Shown: positions 11,655 to 21,079, counted from the stretch's first letter. The stretch is 64,000 nt of DNA from Aquibacillus sediminis (GCF_005870085.1 NZ_SZNM01000019.1:1-64000); one strand, 5' to 3'. Numbers and translations: made by a program. Notes: generated by a model from the sequence alone, not told the origin.

Positions 11655-13049
11655 CTAGTTGGCTTTATTATATTGTAATTCAAGATAACATCTTGTACTG
11701 TTATGGCTATGTTCTGCCGTTCCTTTTTTAAGACCTACTAACCATAAGATTGTCCCCTGTTGGTCTACCACAAGTGGCCATTCCTGTCTTTTTTGTAGAG
11801 GAATTTTTTCATCAATAAAAATATCTTTTACCTTTTTGCTTCCATTTAGTCCCCTGACCTTCATTTTATCTCCTGGCTGTCTTGTTCGAACAGTTAAAGG
11901 AATATGAATTAAATCATCATGAACAGGAAAATACATGACATCGTTTGTATTCCCATTAATTTCTGTCGTAAACCTAGCATGGATGCTTGAACCATCAGGT
12001 AACACAACACTGCCAGGGACATTCAAATGTTTTAAAAAAGATTTAGGTTTCGTTTTCTGAAAGTGAAAACAAATAGTACGGTATGATTTAGACATTTTTA
12101 AATTATGTGGTAAATCCATCATTACATTCGCTCTTTCACTATGTATCAAACTGAAAAAATGGTCTTCGTGGGCGTAATTCAATCCACTTAGAATAGCATC
12201 ATATAGATAGTTTAATATTAGATGATAGGCCCGTCTTTGTAAAGCAAATGGATATGAAGTAAATAATTCAATTTCAAAAGTAATTTCCTTCTTATCATGT
12301 TTAAACGTAATCACTTGTTCTACAAATTCTTCCACCTTTGTATTTATGTATGCTTCGTCTTGTGTCATTCTCTCACTTAACCTTTGCATACTAGCATAAA
12401 CTTGTGGATTCTGCTCCATTAAAAGTGGAACAACCTGATGTCTTATATAATTTCGTGTATATGTATCCTCCTCATTGGATGGATCCCTTCTTGGAACGAT
12501 GCCATGTTCGCTACAATATACTTCAATCTCTTGTTTCGTAATACAAAGTAATGGTCGCACTAATTTCCCATTTGCAATATCTCTTTGAATAGGAATCCCT
12601 TTTAATGCGGAAGGATTGGAACTTCTGATTAACCTCATGACCATTGTCTCTACTTGATCATCCCCATGATGTGCTAATGCCAAGTAATCACCGTCGTTTA
12701 CTTTCATCTGTTCTTCAAAATATTGGTACCTTAATTCTCTTGCAGCAAGTTGTGTACTTTTACCTTCCACTTTTTTATACGATGGAACATCTAGAAAGGT
12801 TTCAACAAACTCTAAATCCCACTGATTACAGATAGATTTAACGTAGTCAACATCTGCACGTGATTGCTTCCCTCTTAATCCATGATCAATTGTTATTACG
12901 ATTAAGCGAAACCCCCATTCTGTTTTAATACCATTCAGAAAATGGAGCAACGCCATGGAATCAGGTCCACCAGAAACTCCTACTAATACCGTGGCATTCT
13001 TATGAAACAATTGATGTTTTCTAATAAAATCATTTACTTTTCCATTCAT
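11655..13049 (-). CDS. tilS: tRNA(Ile)-lysidine synthase
   Basis: Converts C34 of the CAU-anticodon tRNA-Ile to lysidine so that it reads AUA. The PP-loop ATP pyrophosphatase motif VGVSGGPDSMALLHF lies near residue 25; the C-terminal substrate domain includes TRQPGDKMKVRG. The 464 residues are normal length. ATG at 13049 follows a weak AGGG; TTG at 13055 is an alternative. The 240 bp upstream hold no gene, only a stem CTGCAGGGT/ACCCTACAG near 13236-13270 that resembles debris of the local repeat family. Confidence 0.95.
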   Translation of the reverse strand: MNGKVNDFIRKHQLFHKNATVLVGVSGGPDSMALLHFLNGIKTEWGFRLIVITIDHGLRGKQSRADVDYVKSICNQWDLEFVETFLDVPSYKKVEGKSTQLAARELRYQYFEEQMKVNDGDYLALAHHGDDQVETMVMRLIRSSNPSALKGIPIQRDIANGKLVRPLLCITKQEIEVYCSEHGIVPRRDPSNEEDTYTRNYIRHQVVPLLMEQNPQVYASMQRLSERMTQDEAYINTKVEEFVEQVITFKHDKKEITFEIELFTSYPFALQRRAYHLILNYLYDAILSGLNYAHEDHFFSLIHSERANVMMDLPHNLKMSKSYRTICFHFQKTKPKSFLKHLNVPGSVVLPDGSSIHARFTTEINGNTNDVMYFPVHDDLIHIPLTVRTRQPGDKMKVRGLNGSKKVKDIFIDEKIPLQKRQEWPLVVDQQGTILWLVGLKKGTAEHSHNSTRCYLELQYNKAN

Positions 13050-13289
13050 GAACAACCCTACTTTAACATACTTCGCTACCTTAAAATATAGTTTATACTA
13101 CCTTTCTATCCTACCATTTTCTTTTCCCTAAACAAAAGAAATTAGCGAGAATAAACACCTAAAACTTTTCGAACGTTAGAATACATATGTAATAGATTGA
13201 TGCCGAGGTCTTCCTTATCCTCTTTCACCCCTAACTGCAGGGTCTCATTCGAGTTTGAAAACCCTACAGTGAGGCTCTACTTAATGTTG

Positions 13290-14264
13290 TTATAGCAAGA
13301 ATAGATAACAAAAGTAGAAAAACAGGACTACGATACATATACCTACGCTTTCTAATATAGGATGCCCTTGTCCATCATCATTTCTTGCTTGGTACTGTGT
13401 CTTAGGTTTGGCTGTAGTAGTTTTGGTTGGTCTTCGGTACTGTGTTTGTTTTGTAGTTGGTCCCATTAGAATAGTAGCAAGTTCATTTTTCATTTGTTCG
13501 CTCGATGAATATTGACCTGTTAGGGCCTTTCTTAATGTGGGTTGATATTTTTGAAGCTGTGGTATTTGCTTAACTTTATTCATCAGCGTACGTTCTGGCG
13601 AATTTCCACGTTCAAACCGATTGGGATAATAGTATTGAATCATCACCATTGCTAATGCGAATAGGTCATAAGAAGGCTCCGCTTTTCTCGAACCCATTTG
13701 CCAGTATCCTCGATCAAAAAACTCCGTATACTCTTTTATGGATCTTCCTATTTGTGTCGTCCCACCAACATCAATCCAACGCAATCTTGCAGGTGGGTGT
13801 GTAACGATTAAATTATCACTTTTCAAATCTCCAAACACCCAACCAGTTTGATGAAGGCTTTCCAAATCATCGAGTATTTGCAACATTAATATACCTAGCC
13901 ATTCGTCCCCGTGACGTTGAAGGAAATCAGCTAGTGAACTCCCCTTTAAATATTCCATCACATAAAATGACCAACGATTCCCTTGAAAATCCACCCAATC
14001 ATCAACATCTAACAAAGAAGGCCCAAGGCGATTTCCCTGGACCTTCTGAAATGTTTTCAGCACATTTACTTCCATTGTGATGGATGAGCTTTTATCGCTT
14101 ATTTTAAGCGCGGCATATTTTCCGTTATGTTCGCATAGGTAAACAGATCCAATCGCACCAGATCCTAATTGTTTCTTGATTACATACTTTCTGTGATGCC
14201 ATTTTCCGCTTATGACGTTACCCGGTCGGAGGTTAATCCCCTGTTTCTTCGATGCTTGTCTCAT
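13290..14264 (-). CDS. yabT: YabT-like membrane-anchored Ser/Thr protein kinase
   Basis: A 324-residue Hanks-type kinase without extracellular domain. The glycine loop is LGSGAIGSVYLCE (about 34-46), the VAIK lysine lies in YAALKIS, and the catalytic loop reads FGDLKSDN, without the usual HRD arginine. The DFG position reads IDVGG. A low-complexity Thr/Lys/Gln linker leads to a C-terminal membrane segment (last 20 residues). B. subtilis YabT has this layout and acts in sporulation and recombination control. The start overlaps yabS by 32 bp and has only a poor ribosome site, suggesting coupled translation. Confidence 0.88.
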   Translation of the reverse strand: MRQASKKQGINLRPGNVISGKWHHRKYVIKKQLGSGAIGSVYLCEHNGKYAALKISDKSSSITMEVNVLKTFQKVQGNRLGPSLLDVDDWVDFQGNRWSFYVMEYLKGSSLADFLQRHGDEWLGILMLQILDDLESLHQTGWVFGDLKSDNLIVTHPPARLRWIDVGGTTQIGRSIKEYTEFFDRGYWQMGSRKAEPSYDLFALAMVMIQYYYPNRFERGNSPERTLMNKVKQIPQLQKYQPTLRKALTGQYSSSEQMKNELATILMGPTTKQTQYRRPTKTTTAKPKTQYQARNDDGQGHPILESVGICIVVLFFYFCYLFLL

Positions 14265-14973
14265 CTTTTCTTAAGAAGCTCCTTTTTAAGCTTTTCTTTC
14301 CGAATTGGTACATCGCTGCTTTTAGTGCAGGACCAGTAGGTGTAATCCCACCACTCGTTAATTTAGGAAAAACTGATGAAATTGAATCTAGTTTAGGTGA
14401 CCAATCAAATATTTTATCAATATCCTTTCTTTTACCCGGAAAGGAAAAAATAGAAAATCGGTTTCGTCCAATTCGAGCATTCATACTTACCGATAAATCA
14501 ATTAATGATTCTTGAACGGTTGGCAACTTATTATGCATACTAGCACTTGTATCAACTAATACTAATACCTCTAGGTCACTAGTTTCTCCTAGATCCTCTA
14601 CTACTTCCATTACTTCTCCACGTTGTTCTGGCGGTAACTCTTCTAAGTCTTGCTTAGGTCCTAATATTTGTTTTAATTCCTGATTAACCACACCTTGTAA
14701 AGTTTGCGTCATTGCTTGTTTAGTAACTGTCTGTACGGTTTGTGATAGTGCTTGTTTATAAACAATTTGACTAACGCCTCCACCTGACATTGCAATCTCT
14801 TCGACCTCTTGTAACCCCGTTGGATCTTCCGTTTGTTCATCTTCTAGTACGCCTATCACATTCACTGTTATTCCTTGTTGAGCTGCTAAGGCGGCCACCG
14901 CTGAAGGATCTTCCCCTTTGTTTGAGCAACCGTCTGTAATTAATAGAATTTGTTTTAACGTTCCTTTTTTCAT
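14233..14973 (-). CDS. yabS: von Willebrand factor A domain protein YabS
   Basis: A 246-residue cytosolic protein. A first segment starts LLITDGCSNKGEDPSAVA, like the end of a VWA fold. A later VWA domain carries the metal-site motif DTSASM (about 140) and GGITPTGPAL. Start placed at MKKGTLKQ after GGAGGAGGAG; the open frame extends 23 codons upstream without a ribosome site. It sits between spoIIE and yabT as in B. subtilis, where it is a sporulation-associated gene of unknown function. Confidence 0.85.
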   Translation of the reverse strand: MKKGTLKQILLITDGCSNKGEDPSAVAALAAQQGITVNVIGVLEDEQTEDPTGLQEVEEIAMSGGGVSQIVYKQALSQTVQTVTKQAMTQTLQGVVNQELKQILGPKQDLEELPPEQRGEVMEVVEDLGETSDLEVLVLVDTSASMHNKLPTVQESLIDLSVSMNARIGRNRFSIFSFPGKRKDIDKIFDWSPKLDSISSVFPKLTSGGITPTGPALKAAMYQFGKKSLKRSFLRKDETSIEETGD

Positions 14974-15149
14974 CGGTATAACTCCTCCTCCATTTCCCGA
15001 TTCACTCCCTAATGATGAGTGAATACTTACTGGTATCATCATCGACGATAATGAGGAAAATTATACCTATATGACGCTTTCGGTTGGCTTTTTTCTAAAA
15101 ACAACTTTTTTACACATTAAACATAGAATCCGACGTAACTTTAAATGAT

Positions 15150-15240
15150 TTCCCCACCGTCCTTTAAAAGATGAGTGCTAGTCAGCCGCTACGGGAATAC
15201 ACTCCGCTTTCCGTGGGTGACTGATGAGCAATAATCAGCC
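15150..15240. repeat. composite palindromic repeat, copy 2 (truncated A-type half)
   Basis: It shows the leader CCTTTAAAAGATGAGTGCTA and GCCGCTACGGGAATACACTC followed by CGCTTTCCGTGGG, the opening of the A-type palindrome, and then stops about 10 bp before the spoIIE stop codon. The rest of the element is missing. Confidence 0.8.
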
Positions 15241-15245
15241 CAATA

Positions 15246-17696
15246 TCACTTCGCTTCTTTATGCGTGATCGGAATAGCTGCCCACTTCGGATTATTTTTA
15301 TCTACTCTGGCAACTAACACCGTCATATCATCCTCAATTTTTCCTGCTCTTGTTCGCACCACTTCTTCTAAGATCAAGTCTGCCATATCCTGTGGGTCAT
15401 CTGTTTCCATCTCATTAATCTTTCTCTTCAACCACATATCCACATTCTCAACATCTTTTGGACCTTCAAAAATTCCATCACTCATCATGATTAATAAATC
15501 GCCGGCTTTTAATTGATCACTTACCACTTCCACATCAAATTCTTGTATGATTCCAATTGGTAAATTACTAGCTTCAATTTTATGAATGCGATTTCCCCTT
15601 TTAATAAAACTTGGAGTTGAACCAATTTTCAGAAACCGTACTGCGGCATTGTGCAAATCAATCATTGCCAAATCCAATGTAGAAAAAATTTCATCGCTCG
15701 TTCGTAGTGATAAAATAGAATTAATCGATTTGATTGCAACTTGTTCTTGGATGCCTGACTGTAAAATTTGTTGTAGTAACCGTAATGTTTCCATGCTTTC
15801 CTCATGGGCTCGTTGACCATTCCCCATTCCATCACTTATCGCCATTGCATATTTACCAGCACCTAATTCCATTGTCGAATAACTATCACCAGAAACGAGA
15901 CCTCCTCCTTTAGCAGCATGAGAAACTCCCATCTCGACAACAAATTTTTTCGCTGAGCCAAACGATAAATAACAATATCCATTTGGGATTGGAGATACTT
16001 CCTCTTCCTTCACAACCACTGTTTCTTTTAAGATGTCTGATAACATTGGCGCAATAAGTTTTGGACCTTCTCCATGATAATTATAGAAAGATAGATTCAT
16101 TTCAATATCTATGTTTCCTTTTTCCAGACTATAGATATCTAATTTTTCCAATTCCATTCCCATATGTTTTAAAGCCGCGACAATTTCAACCTCTTGTTGT
16201 TCATGATTCTCTCTTTCTTTTAAGATTTCCTTTGCAAAATCACCCATAACTTCTGATACACCATGTAATTGATCCGCAACAAACTGTCTACTCTCACTTA
16301 CTTGCTTTTTTAACTTCTGATTTGCTTCAAAAAAAGATAACTCTTGTTTCATCGTATCAATAACTTTTTTCGATTTAACACAATGGTTTTCGAAGTTTGA
16401 TTGCAATACCTTATTCGGATGGTTCCCTTCTTCTAAATCTCCTTTTAAATCAGCCATCATATCATACGTCTTATCAAACTGTTGGGCCCAGCACCATTCC
16501 TTTTTAAAGCAACTTTGACATGTTTTTTCCGTTACATTACTTAAAAAGTAATCTGTTTGACGATCCTTTTCTTCTTCCAACTGTGTCTGCTGTTCTAACG
16601 TAAAACTCTTCGATAGCGCTTGAAACACATTAGAAAACTGTTCTACACGACTGGCTGTTACATCACGAACCTTTTGCAAATACTGTTCCTGTTCCTTTGA
16701 GTGCTCTGTTGTCCCCGGAATATATCTAGAGACTTTTTTAATCCAACTTTCCGGTGTACACAGAAATAGAATGACTGCCATAGCTGATTCAACCATTGAT
16801 GGCAATAATTCTGCTATTCCACGTCCGTAAACACCAATTAGTAATGTCCCGACAAACAGTCCAAGACTGACGCCTATTTTCTTACCATCCTTTAAAAGTC
16901 CACCAAGCAAACCTGAAAATGCTAGCAAACTCATTTGATAAAGGCTAGCAACACTAGCAAGGCTTAAAATCAACCCTGCTACAACACCTACGGTCGAACC
17001 AATTGCCGCCCCACCAACATAAGATAACCAAAGCACTAAATACCGCGACAATATTTGTTCAATCGAAGCTCCTTGGATCTGCCATCCAATTGTTCCAGTC
17101 AAAACAGACGCCAATAAAATGATCATACAAACAATTTCTTCATTTTTTAGCGTAGGTTTATACCTTTTTGGTGATAATAATGGAATACTTTGCATAAAGA
17201 TGAGTACTAACACAGCACTTAATACACCTTCAACAGCTGCTAGCATCCATTCATAGGATGTAAGTTGTTCAAACCAATAATAATGAGCAACTCTTGTCAA
17301 GGCACTCGTAAAAAACACAATAATTGGTATTATTTGTTGTTGATGGTTCATACGTTTACATAAGGAAGCAACAACGACAAAAAGCAGCATAGCTGCTACT
17401 ATGTATAATCCGTGTTGTAATTGATAGGTTAACGCACCAGCTAAAGTAGCGAGCATCACTCTAAACGATTTATCCTTCCTTAGAAACCATACTGAAGCGA
17501 GAAAAGAAAGGGCAAAAGGCGATAGCGTGGAAAGTACAATTGCTCGTCCTAATAAAAAGCCGACGATCAGTAGTAGCCATCCCTTCTCTAAGAAGAATAG
17601 TTTCGTCTTCTCCCCCAACTTCCGCTTCCACGAGTCCATACTTCTATTATCAACTACCATTGACTTAGATTCATTACTTGTAGCTGACTCCATCAT
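15246..17696 (-). CDS. spoIIE: stage II sporulation protein E (membrane PP2C phosphatase)
   Basis: Dephosphorylates SpoIIAA-P to release sigma-F in the forespore and helps shift the division septum. The 816 residues comprise a soluble N-terminus, about ten membrane segments (about 38-330), a coiled regulatory region containing a CQSC..CW cysteine cluster, and a C-terminal PP2C phosphatase with ISDGMGNG and MMSDGIFEG metal-binding aspartates. Two ATGs are adjacent; AAGGAG suits the first. Its promoter is described separately. No gene lies between it and the upstream tRNA. Confidence 0.97.
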   Translation of the reverse strand: MMESATSNESKSMVVDNRSMDSWKRKLGEKTKLFFLEKGWLLLIVGFLLGRAIVLSTLSPFALSFLASVWFLRKDKSFRVMLATLAGALTYQLQHGLYIVAAMLLFVVVASLCKRMNHQQQIIPIIVFFTSALTRVAHYYWFEQLTSYEWMLAAVEGVLSAVLVLIFMQSIPLLSPKRYKPTLKNEEIVCMIILLASVLTGTIGWQIQGASIEQILSRYLVLWLSYVGGAAIGSTVGVVAGLILSLASVASLYQMSLLAFSGLLGGLLKDGKKIGVSLGLFVGTLLIGVYGRGIAELLPSMVESAMAVILFLCTPESWIKKVSRYIPGTTEHSKEQEQYLQKVRDVTASRVEQFSNVFQALSKSFTLEQQTQLEEEKDRQTDYFLSNVTEKTCQSCFKKEWCWAQQFDKTYDMMADLKGDLEEGNHPNKVLQSNFENHCVKSKKVIDTMKQELSFFEANQKLKKQVSESRQFVADQLHGVSEVMGDFAKEILKERENHEQQEVEIVAALKHMGMELEKLDIYSLEKGNIDIEMNLSFYNYHGEGPKLIAPMLSDILKETVVVKEEEVSPIPNGYCYLSFGSAKKFVVEMGVSHAAKGGGLVSGDSYSTMELGAGKYAMAISDGMGNGQRAHEESMETLRLLQQILQSGIQEQVAIKSINSILSLRTSDEIFSTLDLAMIDLHNAAVRFLKIGSTPSFIKRGNRIHKIEASNLPIGIIQEFDVEVVSDQLKAGDLLIMMSDGIFEGPKDVENVDMWLKRKINEMETDDPQDMADLILEEVVRTRAGKIEDDMTVLVARVDKNNPKWAAIPITHKEAK

Positions 17697-17721
17697 CCTA
17701 CACCACTCCTTCTTGTTGATT

Positions 17722-17754
17722 ATTAAAGCACATGATGTGAAATTTTTTTGTCAA
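17722..17754 (-). promoter_or_regulatory. spoIIE promoter: sigma-A boxes with 21-bp spacing
   Basis: On the minus strand TTGACA (17749-17754) and TTTAAT (17722-17727) are 21 bp apart. This over-long spacing is the hallmark of the Spo0A-activated spoIIE and spoIIG promoters of B. subtilis. It lies 25 bp before the spoIIE start. Confidence 0.75.
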
Positions 17755-17780
17755 AACAAGAAGAGAGTCGTTCAAAAATG

Positions 17781-17850
17781 TTCGACGGTATTCACGGCCT
17801 GTTCACCTAATTCAACATTTTAAACTAATTATTACAAAAACCTTTCGACA
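17781..17850 (-). promoter_or_regulatory. candidate Spo0A boxes upstream of spoIIE
   Basis: An exact 0A box TGTCGAA (minus strand, 17844-17850) and a one-mismatch box CGTCGAA (17781-17787) lie upstream of the 21-bp-spaced promoter. Activation by Spo0A-P is known for spoIIE in B. subtilis; the site assignment here is by motif match only. Confidence 0.6.
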
Positions 17851-17976
17851 GGGTGAAAAATAATTTCTTCTATTAATATTTAATGGACAAGCCTCGCTAT
17901 CATACTTTTTAGACCTTATCCCCCTCACCACTCGTTTCATATATTTTGGCGAAAACTGCAAAAAACTTTTTTTATC

Positions 17977-18390
17977 ACGTAGTAGTAATACTATACGACA
18001 TAACCCTGAAGTTTACTTTCTACTATTCTGATTGGGATAAAAGATTGTGCCCTATAAGGACATTCATTAAAAAATTTATTGTTAGTTCAACAATTATTAT
18101 AAAAGTGTTAATTAACCATAAGAAGAACATGTCTATTGTTTAATTTTTATTAAGCCATTTTCTACAAAAATTCAGAGTCCCCAATTAGCGAAGGAAATAC
18201 ACCGGAGACTCCTGTGGGAGGAATGGCCTAGATGAGACCCCGCAGTGAGGGACGAACGAGGAGGCTCATCAGCCACCCACGGAAAGCGTAGGTGTATTTC
18301 CGCAGCGCAGTCCAGCACTCACGTGATTAAGAATGGTCAAAAGTAATAATAAAGTTATGTCGTATAATATAGCTACGACGCAATAATACT
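17977..18390. repeat. composite palindromic repeat, copy 3 (inverted, A-type only)
   Basis: Ends are inverted copies: ACTATACGACATAAC at the left (about 17990) against GTTATGTCGTATAATAT at the right (about 18353-18369). The A-type palindrome runs from GCGAAGGAAATACACC (about 18189) to GTGTATTTCCGCAGCG (18290-18305), with GAGACCCCGCAGTGAGG in the middle. Relative to most copies it is inverted and lacks the B-type half; the left flank keeps the TCTGATTG tail that normally follows the B half. No gene lies in 17697-18477. Confidence 0.85.
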
Positions 18391-18414
18391 TTTTCAGAAC
18401 TGCCAAAAAGTAGA

Positions 18415-18443
18415 TTGACAGCTAAATAGGGTAATTGTTTAAA
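18415..18443 (+). promoter_or_regulatory. promoter for the tRNA-Met gene
   Basis: TTGACA (18415-18420), a 17-bp spacer and TTTAAA (18438-18443) lie 35 bp upstream of the tRNA on the plus strand. Confidence 0.6.
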
Positions 18444-18477
18444 ATTATTTGTGCCTAAATGACATGCTTCACTATAT

Positions 18478-18550
18478 GGCGATGTAGCTCAGCTGGCGAG
18501 AGCGTACGGTTCATACCCGTGAGGTCGGGGGCCGATCCCCTCCGCCGCTA
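18478..18550 (+). tRNA. tRNA-Met (CAU), degenerate T-arm; possibly a pseudogene
   Basis: The cloverleaf has D-stem GCTC/GAGC, anticodon arm ACGG-TTCATAC-CCGT with CAU anticodon, and acceptor strands GGCGATG / CGCCGCT. The body closely matches the Bacillus trnSL-type tRNA-Met as I remember it. Two defects are visible: position 5-68 is an A-C mismatch, and the T-loop reads CCGATC (6 nt) instead of TTCGATC, so the usual T54-T55 pair is lost. The length is 73 nt against the normal 74 and CCA is not encoded. It has its own promoter and terminator and points opposite to the neighbouring genes. Function is doubtful. Confidence 0.75.
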
Positions 18551-18561
18551 TCTTCTATACC

Positions 18562-18604
18562 AAAAAAAACGGATGCCCTCTTCAAGAGAGCATCCGTTTT
18601 TTTT
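18562..18604. terminator. bidirectional terminator between tRNA-Met and ecfT
   Basis: AAAACGGATGC and GCATCCGTTTT, extended by CTCT/AGAG, form a long stem around a TCA loop, with runs of eight A and eight T on either side. It can end both the plus-strand tRNA transcript and the minus-strand ecf operon. Confidence 0.92.
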
Positions 18605-18609
18605 ATTGG

Positions 18610-19422
18610 TTAATGAAAAGCTACACCACTTGTTCGTAATATAACTAATGCAATTGTCAATCCAATCATGGCCATCAAACATATTGTATCCTGAAATTTC
18701 CATTTTAATTGTCGAAAAGTAGAACGCGTACCACTAGCCTGATACCCTCTTACTTCCATTCCATTCGCTAATTCTTCAGCTCGATTCAGTGAACTTACAA
18801 ATAAAGGTAGAAAGATTGGCACCAATGTCTTCATTTGTTTCACCAATGAACCTTCCCCAAATTCGGAACCACGTGCACGCTGCGCATCCATTACCTTTTG
18901 TGTTTCATCCAATAAATTGGGAATAAAGCGTAACGAGATCGATAACATTAAGGACCATTCATCCACCGGAACTTTAAACTTCTTTAATGGTCGTAATAAT
19001 GCATTTATTCCATCTGTTAAATCGATTGGTTTAGTTGTTAGCGTGACGACCGTTGATATAAAGACAATCATAACAAAACGGAAGAAAATATATACGCCAT
19101 TAATAAGTCCGAATTCAGAGATAGTAATAATTCCCCAATCAATATAAATTGTACCACCAGCAGTAAATAATATTTGTAAAAACACCGTAAACAATATTAG
19201 CCATATTAGCGGGCGAACACCTCGAATATAGACACGGTAAGGTATATTTGATAGTTTCATCACTAACAATGTAAATAACCATAGCAATGCATATGTTTGC
19301 CAGTTGTTAGCTATAAAAAGTATCAAAATAAAATACACACCTGCTACAAGTTTAGCTCGTGGATCAAGATCATGTAGCCAAGAATCTCCAGGTAAATACC
19401 TTCCTAATATTAATTTATTCAT
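18610..19422 (-). CDS. fmnA: ECF transporter transmembrane subunit (EcfT; FmnA-like candidate)
   Basis: A 270-residue membrane protein with about five or six hydrophobic segments in the first 130 residues, then the cytosolic coupling region with AQRARGSEFG and MEVRGYQ, the paired Ala-Arg-Gly-type motifs that dock the two ATPases. It overlaps ecfA2 by 4 bp (ATGA). In B. subtilis the housekeeping ecfA1-ecfA2-ecfT set lies near rplQ and truA; here it sits in an electron-transfer island. In Listeria the EcfT-like FmnA works with EetB to export flavin for ApbE. The FmnA role is inferred from context; a general ECF T-subunit is the alternative. Confidence 0.85.
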   Translation of the reverse strand: MNKLILGRYLPGDSWLHDLDPRAKLVAGVYFILILFIANNWQTYALLWLFTLLVMKLSNIPYRVYIRGVRPLIWLILFTVFLQILFTAGGTIYIDWGIITISEFGLINGVYIFFRFVMIVFISTVVTLTTKPIDLTDGINALLRPLKKFKVPVDEWSLMLSISLRFIPNLLDETQKVMDAQRARGSEFGEGSLVKQMKTLVPIFLPLFVSSLNRAEELANGMEVRGYQASGTRSTFRQLKWKFQDTICLMAMIGLTIALVILRTSGVAFH

Positions 19423-20282
19423 ACAAGTCCCACCTTAATTAAGGCATCTGCTAATTCCTCTTCTGTAAGACAAGTAGCAGCTAGTATTAAGCCAGTTGTC
19501 TGTTCCAATTTCAATTGAAAACGTCGAGCACTTGGGAGGTCAATATGCCACTTATCTAATTGGTCTTGATTTGAAAATGTGTTTCTAACCGTATCATGAG
19601 AGACAACCTGGCCCTTTTCCATCACTGCAACATCATCTGCAAAACGCGCAACATCGTCCATATCATGCGTCACTAAAACAGTTGTTAATTGTTTTGTGCG
19701 GTTCCAAGAAGAGATTAACGATAATATTTCTTTTTTTCCTGTTGGATCTAAACCAGCCCCTGGCTCATCTAACACTAATATATCCGGTTCCATTGCTAAT
19801 ACACCTGCAATTGCAACCCTGCGTTTTTGCCCACCTGACAAAGAAAATGGCGATTTACTTAATAGTGATTCATCCAATCCTACCTGTTTAATGGCGACCC
19901 TTGCAATCTCTTTTGCCTTAGATAGCGAAACACCAAAATTCAACGGTCCAAAGCAGATGTCTTTTTCAACTGTTTCCGCAAACAATTGTGCTTCTGGAAA
20001 TTGAAAAACCATCCCTACGCGCTTTCGGATTGCTTTCAATGCTTTTTTATTATCATCTTGTTTAATTACTGTATCACCAACCATCACTTGTCCATTGTTT
20101 GGTAGTAATAGTCCATTTAACACTTTTAATAAACTCGATTTCCCTGCACCAGTATGACCTACCACTGCAGTAAATGTACCTGGCTTTAGATTTATATCAA
20201 CCGCATCTAAAACTCTAGGTGTCCGCATCGGACCCAATTGATAATCAGCTGTCACTTTATCTAACTTTATTTCCATAACCAT
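19419..20282 (-). CDS. ecfA2: ECF transporter ATPase A' (EcfA2)
   Basis: A 287-residue ABC ATPase: Walker A GHTGAGKSS (about 42-50), Q-loop VFQFPEAQLFAETV typical of EcfA2, signature LSGGQKRRVAIAG and Walker B ILVLDEPGAGLDP. It overlaps ecfA1 upstream by 16 bp and fmnA downstream by 4 bp, so the three subunits are made together. The first ATG has only a weak GGTG ribosome site, consistent with coupled translation. It pairs with EcfA1 to power an ECF transporter. Confidence 0.93.
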   Translation of the reverse strand: MVMEIKLDKVTADYQLGPMRTPRVLDAVDINLKPGTFTAVVGHTGAGKSSLLKVLNGLLLPNNGQVMVGDTVIKQDDNKKALKAIRKRVGMVFQFPEAQLFAETVEKDICFGPLNFGVSLSKAKEIARVAIKQVGLDESLLSKSPFSLSGGQKRRVAIAGVLAMEPDILVLDEPGAGLDPTGKKEILSLISSWNRTKQLTTVLVTHDMDDVARFADDVAVMEKGQVVSHDTVRNTFSNQDQLDKWHIDLPSARRFQLKLEQTTGLILAATCLTEEELADALIKVGLV

Positions 20283-21079
20283 TGCACCATTTCTTGTTCC
20301 GTCATATATTTATTAGGCACCCCACACCCATGTTGTGCTAAAATCCTTCTTATCCGTTCAGCGAAAGGCGCTTCTAGCTCTTGTTTTTTCACAAAAACAT
20401 CTGATGGATATCCTTCCATTTCCACCCTACCTTTTTTCAACACTACCATACGATCGGCAGCTGCTGCCTCATCCATATCATGCGTAATCGAGATAATCGT
20501 AAGACCATTGTTTCGTTTCAAGTCATGTAAGGTGGATAAAAGTAATCTACGACTCTTAGGATCTAACATAACGAGTGCCTCATCTAATACTAATATAGAA
20601 GGATTTAAAGCAAGGATCCCCGCAATTGCTACCCGTTGCTTTTGTCCACCAGATAATCTTGAAGGATCGTGGAATCGGTATTCAAGCATATCTACCATCT
20701 CTAATGCTTGTTCCACCCTTTTCCTCATCTCTTGCAAGGGCATATTTAAATTTTCGAGTCCAAATGCAATATCATCTTGAACCGTTGTTCCCACAAATTG
20801 GTTATCAGGGTTTTGAAATACTAACCCTATCTGACGTCTTAATTCCCACTTCGTATTATCATTCAATACCTTACCTAAAATACGAATGGAACCCTGTTGT
20901 GGGGTTAACAGTCCTACCAACATTTGTGCTAAGGTTGACTTTCCCGAACCATTATCGCCTACAATTGCAAGCCCTTCCCCTTCCTCAACCGCAAGCGAAA
21001 CATTGGATATTGTTTCCTGTTGAATACGCCGATCATAACGAAATACTATGTTATCCATTTGTACAATTGGTTCCTTCAT
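20267..21079 (-). CDS. ecfA1: ECF transporter ATPase A (EcfA1)
   Basis: A 270-residue ABC ATPase with Walker A GDNGSGKST, Q-loop VFQNPDNQFVGTTV (the EcfA1 form), signature LSGGQKQRVAIAG and Walker B ILVLDEALVMLDP, where the common DEATSMLDP reads DEALVMLDP. ATG at 21079 follows AGGGGG; a GTG seven codons upstream is possible. It lies 56 bp after dmkA in the apbE-dmkA-ecfA1-ecfA2-ecfT operon. Having dedicated ATPases in an electron-transfer locus is unusual and suggests a self-contained flavin transporter. Confidence 0.93.
   Translation of the reverse strand: MKEPIVQMDNIVFRYDRRIQQETISNVSLAVEEGEGLAIVGDNGSGKSTLAQMLVGLLTPQQGSIRILGKVLNDNTKWELRRQIGLVFQNPDNQFVGTTVQDDIAFGLENLNMPLQEMRKRVEQALEMVDMLEYRFHDPSRLSGGQKQRVAIAGILALNPSILVLDEALVMLDPKSRRLLLSTLHDLKRNNGLTIISITHDMDEAAAADRMVVLKKGRVEMEGYPSDVFVKKQELEAPFAERIRRILAQHGCGVPNKYMTEQEMVQWLWK

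Noticed and set aside
13236-13270. Terminator for yabT in the yabT-tilS gap
   Set aside because: The CTGCAGGGT/ACCCTACAG stem has no T-run on the minus strand and resembles repeat debris.
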